A stretch of DNA of 64,000 bases. It comes from Symsagittifera roscoffensis. Lineage: Eukaryota; Xenacoelomorpha; Acoela; Convolutidae. The notes below the pieces were generated by a model. That model was not told the DNA's origin. It did not search any database and saw only the letters and a program-made list of their open reading frames with translations. Positions 60,266-64,000 of this stretch are shown here, one piece after another. The DNA is taken from contig NC_087070.1 of assembly GCF_963678635.1 (NCBI RefSeq), positions 12,682,539 through 12,746,538 of the forward strand. Direction: 5' to 3'. Made by a program: the position numbers and the translations under genes. Each line of letters starts with the position of its first letter. Position 1 is the first letter of the stretch.

Positions 60266-60679
60266 ACGAGAATGATGAAAACCACCGAGTGATGATGGAA
60301 GTAGAGAAGAAGAAGAAGAAAGAACACCTGAAATACCATACAGTAAAAAGCCGAGGCATCAGTATAGCATAGTGTAAAAAATAAAGTTGGTTAAAATTCA
60401 TTGGTTACATCAAACAAAAATACAACATCAGAAAACAAGCAAAAAACAAAACAAAACAAAACAAAACAAGTTCAGTTACAGTTCAGAAATTGGTTGATTA
60501 AAATATATGAAGTTACGGATACTAAAAAAACATCAAGTTTAAGAATTAAGAACCAGCTGGTATCAAAACTTTACAAACAATTTTATCTATAGTCCAAACA
60601 TACAGCGTATATACAGAGTATATACAGATTCTCTTTCAAACAATGTCTGGAAAATTAAACTAAATTAAAACATATAGAA
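60266..60679 (+). other. E3 3' flank and 3' end of the LINE
   Basis: No gene. The first ~110 bp (GA-rich, gaagaagaagaag, with an AATAAA near 60380) probably belong to the E3 3' UTR. An AAAAC pentanucleotide array lies at about 60444-60470. Somewhere here is the 3' end of the minus-strand LINE. No LTR or purine tract of E3 was found. Confidence 0.45.
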
Positions 60680-62020
60680 CTAGCGAAAACGGAAATCACG
60701 CCATGTTTTTGTATTTGTACATATTGGATTGTTTCTCAATTCACTCACGTAAAATTCTTTCAATTTTTTCTTGAATCCTATTCTCGATTTTTCTAAATTG
60801 CGCAAAATTATGGGCAGTGAATTCCAGTTTTTAGAAGTCAAATGAAAAAATGACTTTTGTAGAGAAGCGGTTGAACAGTGTTTGTCAAAAATAATTTGTT
60901 TCGTTCTTTTATTGAGCCTATAATTGGCAGTCGGTACTCTCAACGTATTTTGAAAAGCCTTCTTTTTGTTTGTAAGATATTGGTATAAGTATGTTATACA
61001 CTTTAACTCAATTCTTTTCTCGATTCCAATGAACGATTTGCTAATGCGAAGAAGGGAAGAAGATTTAAATTTCGATCTGAAATATGTTCTTTTTAACGCC
61101 CAGTTCAACTGTTTCTCTAGAGATAGCATCAAAGTAGCATTAATTTGTTGTAAGAATATTGCTGAATATTCGAAATTTGATAAAACAAGACAATGAAACA
61201 AGGCGACTAATGATAATGTCGGCAGTTGTTGTCCAATTGTATCTATAGTTTTAATTCCTTGTGCCATTTTTTGGAGAATTGTTTTGATTTGAGCATGAAA
61301 AGATAAACTTGAATCAAGAATAAGGCCAAAATATTTGCATTCTGATTTTTTGGCTACATAATGCCCATTAATTACTATTGTATCAGTATCTACATTTTTG
61401 CTATCATTTTTTTGACAAAATGTTATAAACTTCAATTTAGATGCATTCAGATTCAATTGGTTCACTGCAAAAAATTCCGTTAGATTATTGAGTGATTTTT
61501 GCAATCGATTCAAAGCATCCTCAGAAATTATAGAAGAGGAAAAAACCATACAGTCGTCAGCATATTGAACTAAAGTACAACCTTCATTTAATCGCTCTCG
61601 TATGTCATTAACATATAAATTGAACAACAACGGATCAAGTACCGTTCCGTGTGGGACACCTCGTTTGATTTCAATCCAGTCTGAAAAGATTCCATTGACG
61701 TTTACTCTTTGAATACGTTTGTTTAGGAAGCTAGCAATTAAAGCATTTGCTCCATTCGAAAAACCGAGAGAAAGCATTTTTTCAATTAAAACTTCATGCG
61801 AAATAGAATCAAAAGCCTTGGACAGATCTAATAAAGCTGCATGTACAATTTTTTTTGAATCTATTTGATTTCGAATACTTTCTGTCACATAAACAAGAGT
61901 ATCTTGTGTTGAAATGCTTTTGCGAAATCCTAATTGAAAAGATGTCATTATTTGAAATTTGTCAAGATGTTCTGTTATTTGGGCATTAAAAAATTTTTTC
62001 AAAAATTTTAGAAAAAGCAC
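60680..62020 (-). CDS. CR1/Jockey-type LINE reverse transcriptase, main part
   Basis: 446 codons. RT motifs are FQLGFRKSISTQDTL, ALLDLSKAFDSISHEVL (first catalytic Asp), GVPHGTVLDPLLFNLYVNDI, VQYADDCMVF (catalytic ADD), LNLNASKLKFITF and KYFGLILDSSLSF. The C-terminal region has an RNWNSLP-type end (SKNWNSLPIILRNLE) as in CR1/Jockey-like elements. The start Met is internal; upstream RT motifs are in the frame of 61986-62264, so a frameshift lies near 62010. Confidence 0.9.
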   Translation of the reverse strand: MLFLKFLKKFFNAQITEHLDKFQIMTSFQLGFRKSISTQDTLVYVTESIRNQIDSKKIVHAALLDLSKAFDSISHEVLIEKMLSLGFSNGANALIASFLNKRIQRVNVNGIFSDWIEIKRGVPHGTVLDPLLFNLYVNDIRERLNEGCTLVQYADDCMVFSSSIISEDALNRLQKSLNNLTEFFAVNQLNLNASKLKFITFCQKNDSKNVDTDTIVINGHYVAKKSECKYFGLILDSSLSFHAQIKTILQKMAQGIKTIDTIGQQLPTLSLVALFHCLVLSNFEYSAIFLQQINATLMLSLEKQLNWALKRTYFRSKFKSSSLLRISKSFIGIEKRIELKCITYLYQYLTNKKKAFQNTLRVPTANYRLNKRTKQIIFDKHCSTASLQKSFFHLTSKNWNSLPIILRNLEKSRIGFKKKLKEFYVSELRNNPICTNTKTWRDFRFR

Positions 62021-62264
62021 AAGTTATTGATATAGGCCGATAATTTTTTGCATCCATTGGGTCATCTTTTTTAAACAAAGGGGTTACGTGTGCTTTTTTC
62101 AGTTCGATCGGGAAAATGTTTTCATCTAAGCAAGTATTCATAACAAAGGGTAAATGTGGAACTATAACTGATTGACCGCCAATGATTGCCCAAGCAGGTA
62201 CGGTACCAGGTCCGAGAGGTTTTCTGACATTGATTTTTCGAACTATATCAAAGCATTGCTTCAC
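61986..62264 (-). pseudogene. LINE RT N-terminal motifs
   Basis: 92 codons: KPLGPGTVPAWAIIGG, ELKKAHVTPLFKKDDPMDAKNYRPIS and FSKIFEKI, the RT segment that precedes the palm in CR1/Jockey-like proteins. It joins the main RT frame after a one-base shift. Confidence 0.85.
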
Positions 62265-62328
62265 TGTAATGTGTTGAAAATGGAAAGGTGCAGATTCAAA
62301 GGCAGACTTGTTGTAATTCGGAGGCTTT

Positions 62329-62541
62329 TTAGTTTGAAAAAATATAATTTAAATGAATGGCAATTTTTTTGTCTTGGGTTATCATTTCACTGAAGGAATT
62401 TCGTAGAACTGTAATTCGATTGTTGCCAGAACATGTACCTCTAACTTGGTTAATATATTTCCATTTTTGTTGGATAGTGCTGAGAAGTGAAAAACAATTT
62501 TTTGAGTGATCGAGTAGTTTACTTCTTATCAATTGGCTCAT
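62329..62541 (-). pseudogene. LINE linker between endonuclease and RT
   Basis: 70 codons in the same frame as the endonuclease, after a TGA at 62599-62601 (QNSLR-stop-YRSQS). Reads SKNCFSLLSTIQQKWKYINQV. A frameshift between 62265 and 62329 leads to the RT motifs. Confidence 0.7.
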
Positions 62542-62598
62542 TTGATTACGTAAAAATTGGTACTTTGACCAATTATTGCTTATGCTTTGGCTGCGATA

Positions 62599-63858
62599 TC
62601 ATCTGAGTGAGTTCTGTTTCTTAATCAACAATTGCTGACATTCTGAATCAAACCATTCCGTTTTCAACACATTTTTTGGTTTAAAAATACGAACAAATTT
62701 TTTTTCGATAGGAGCATCTTGCTGAAGAGCACTAGAAATTGAATAAATCATCGTCGAGAACATGTTTTGTGCGTCTGTACACTGATATAAGAGATACCAA
62801 GGAAGAGCAGGAGTGTATTGCAAAATTTCATTTTTCTGATAATTTTTCTTATTGAAAGTCGAAATTATCCTCGGTAAACTTTTGTCGCATTTTATGTACG
62901 TCAAAATAAATGAAGCAAAATGGTCGGTTTTGTAAGGTGTATCAAAACAAAATTCAATGCCCTTTGTTTCATAGTCACTGATACTGTAGTCGATATGAGT
63001 TTTAGTTGCGGAACTAATTCTGGTCTCATCGTTTGGACAAAAAACCTTCAATCCATATGGAATAATTATAGAATCTAAATTTTCTTGTTCTTTGCTATCC
63101 AGATAATTTATGTTATAATCACCCAGAAGCGTAACTTTAATAGAAAAAGAAATTGCATTATCTATGTTAAGCGTTAATTGTTCCAAAAAATCAATAAAGT
63201 TTGATCTGCTTGGATTATAACATAAATTAACTAACATTTTGTCTTTACTGGAAATGTTTAATGTAGATTTGCACTCAACCCACACTGACTCATATTTTTC
63301 TTTATCAAATAAATTTAAATCAGGCCTCAATTTCGGAGCCATTTTGACTGGTATATATAACAAAACGCCACCGCCTTTCTTTTTTACCGCTGATTGCCTA
63401 TCATATCTGAACATCGCATGCGTTCTAGGGTGGAGATTCCATAAATTGTCACTATCTTCTTTTTTAAGCCACGTTTCGGAAATTCCTATAATTGTATTTT
63501 TGCCCATATCATCAAGAAATTTTTTCAATTCCATCCGTTTTCTAATAATACTTTGAAAATTCAAATGAACAAATTTAAGATTTGCACAATTTTTTGAGCA
63601 GATGCCGTAGACTGTTTCAACGGTTTCAATAGGACCAGGGTTTTTTTCAACATCCCCACTTTGGGTCAGTAACAACGCAAAAAGGAAAAGATGAGTCAGT
63701 GTGGTAGCTCTCCGCTCATTTATCCCACATTTCGATGATAATATCTTTTGATGGCAGCTTAGATAGCCCCAGTGAACAATGGTTTTTTCTATATTTTCCA
63801 TCTGAGCCTTGGAAATTAGAAAAATGGCACAAAACCACCAGAATTTAATACTCAGCAT
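62599..63858 (-). CDS. LINE N-terminal part: hydrophobic leader, 2A-like motif and APE-type endonuclease
   Basis: 419 codons. Residues 3-17 are hydrophobic and signal-peptide-like, and a second hydrophobic stretch (THLFLFALLL) directly precedes a 2A motif (residues 68-76). From about residue 92 comes an exonuclease-endonuclease-phosphatase domain: KFVHLNFQS, IIGISETWL (catalytic Glu), KGGGVLLYI, VTLLGDYNINYLD, THIDYSIS and the TDHFAS end (Asp-His pair). The endonuclease nicks the target for priming of reverse transcription. 2A-like peptides cause ribosome skipping and are known at the start of some invertebrate CR1-like LINEs. Confidence 0.9.
   Translation of the reverse strand: MLSIKFWWFCAIFLISKAQMENIEKTIVHWGYLSCHQKILSSKCGINERRATTLTHLFLFALLLTQSGDVEKNPGPIETVETVYGICSKNCANLKFVHLNFQSIIRKRMELKKFLDDMGKNTIIGISETWLKKEDSDNLWNLHPRTHAMFRYDRQSAVKKKGGGVLLYIPVKMAPKLRPDLNLFDKEKYESVWVECKSTLNISSKDKMLVNLCYNPSRSNFIDFLEQLTLNIDNAISFSIKVTLLGDYNINYLDSKEQENLDSIIIPYGLKVFCPNDETRISSATKTHIDYSISDYETKGIEFCFDTPYKTDHFASFILTYIKCDKSLPRIISTFNKKNYQKNEILQYTPALPWYLLYQCTDAQNMFSTMIYSISSALQQDAPIEKKFVRIFKPKNVLKTEWFDSECQQLLIKKQNSLR
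63631..63657 (-). other. 2A-like ribosome-skipping motif
   Basis: Codes for GDVEKNPGP, which fits the 2A consensus D-V/I-E-x-N-P-G-P. The skip would fall between the last Gly and Pro, releasing a 75-residue hydrophobic leader from the endonuclease-RT protein. The motif is intact. Confidence 0.9.
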
Positions 63859-64000
63859 AATAAATTAAATAAATTAAATAATCGCCAAAGTTTGCACCAA
63901 AAAAATGCGAAACTAGTATTTCCTAAGGAATTTTGCACCATTTTGGAAAAATTGTATCATTTCTGTCGTTTTTGAATCTAAATTTGATGATTGTTGGGTT
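63859..64000. other. Right edge, 5' flank of the LINE
   Basis: 142 bp AT-rich, no gene seen. It may be the LINE 5' UTR. A ttgcaccaaaaaaatgcgaa..ttttgcaccattttggaaa repetition of 'tgcacca' is visible. Confidence 0.3.

Larger units (their letters stand above)
19270..60679 (+). mobile_element. E3: plus-strand giant LTR element, interrupted by E2 and internally deleted
   Basis: The 5' LTR and first ~100 bp of leader lie at 19270-20132. The rest of the leader and the coding region resume at 42978. Joining the two sides restores the order of leader motifs seen in E2 (TTAATG, CCG, TTATAG). Gag, pol, macro and ORF2 are present but carry many stops and frameshifts. Internal deletions remove most of the protease, the RT palm plus RNase H, and both SGNH domains. 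No 3' LTR was found; a LINE lies downstream. The right boundary is uncertain. Confidence 0.65.

Noticed and set aside
1..64000. Alternative genetic code, because many in-frame stops interrupt the genes
   Set aside because: TAA, TAG and TGA all occur as breaks, at sites that are different sense codons in sister copies (Lys, Tyr, Trp, Arg, Ser); Trp is normally TGG. Ordinary decay explains it.

Overview
The window looks like repeat-rich chromosomal DNA from an animal, probably an invertebrate. There is no operon-like gene order, and every recognisable protein belongs to a retroelement: Ty3/gypsy LTR elements, a CR1/Jockey-type LINE carrying a 2A-like motif, and a PHD-finger LINE-like element. 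I see no host gene, tRNA, rRNA or CRISPR array. The species cannot be named from the sequence alone.

Almost everything is three diverged, partly decayed copies of one giant LTR retrotransposon family, called E1, E2 and E3 here. E2 (20133-42977, minus strand) has both LTRs and is about 22.8 kb long. In element order it has: an 883-bp LTR; a primer-binding site after a 12-nt gap; a 3.3-kb leader with hairpins and a minisatellite; gag with two CCHC knuckles; pol (protease, reverse transcriptase, RNase H, integrase with GPY/F module); a macro-domain-like segment joined to the end of pol; a spacer of about 450 bp; a second, very large coding module of about 8.8 kb (ORF2, roughly 2900 codons); a 3' UTR with a polypurine-like tract; and the other LTR. 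E1 (1-17302, minus) runs off the left edge. Its LTR sits inside a LINE-like reverse transcriptase (17303-18762), and its ORF2 is open for 1521 codons to the window edge. E3 is on the plus strand. Its LTR (about 19270-20029) and first 100 bp of leader lie left of E2, and the rest (42978 to about 60.3 kb) lies right of E2, so E2 appears nested in the E3 leader. A CR1-like LINE (60680-63858, minus) lies downstream of E3.

ORF2 is the most unusual part. It encodes an alpha-helical N-terminal domain, a coiled coil, a GDSL/SGNH hydrolase domain with all catalytic motifs in E1, a second SGNH-like domain with a G-x-N-D-H motif, a long unrecognised helical region, and a C-terminal region with an invariant HxC-x4-C-x7-H motif. 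All three copies have a polypyrimidine-plus-YAG splice-acceptor-like site 60-121 nt before the ORF2 start, which suggests a spliced subgenomic mRNA.

The family also has conserved nucleic-acid signals. A block of about 65 nt near the pol/macro junction is nearly invariant at synonymous sites and contains a GNRA-type hairpin and a purine-rich motif. The motif TTTGTCCGGGGAG recurs in the pol linker in another reading frame and closely matches the polypurine tract next to the E2 3' LTR. The leaders hold two hairpins with compensatory changes between copies. Reading frames were compared by eye, and stops and frameshifts are recorded as seen. Most E2 and E3 genes are pseudogenes.
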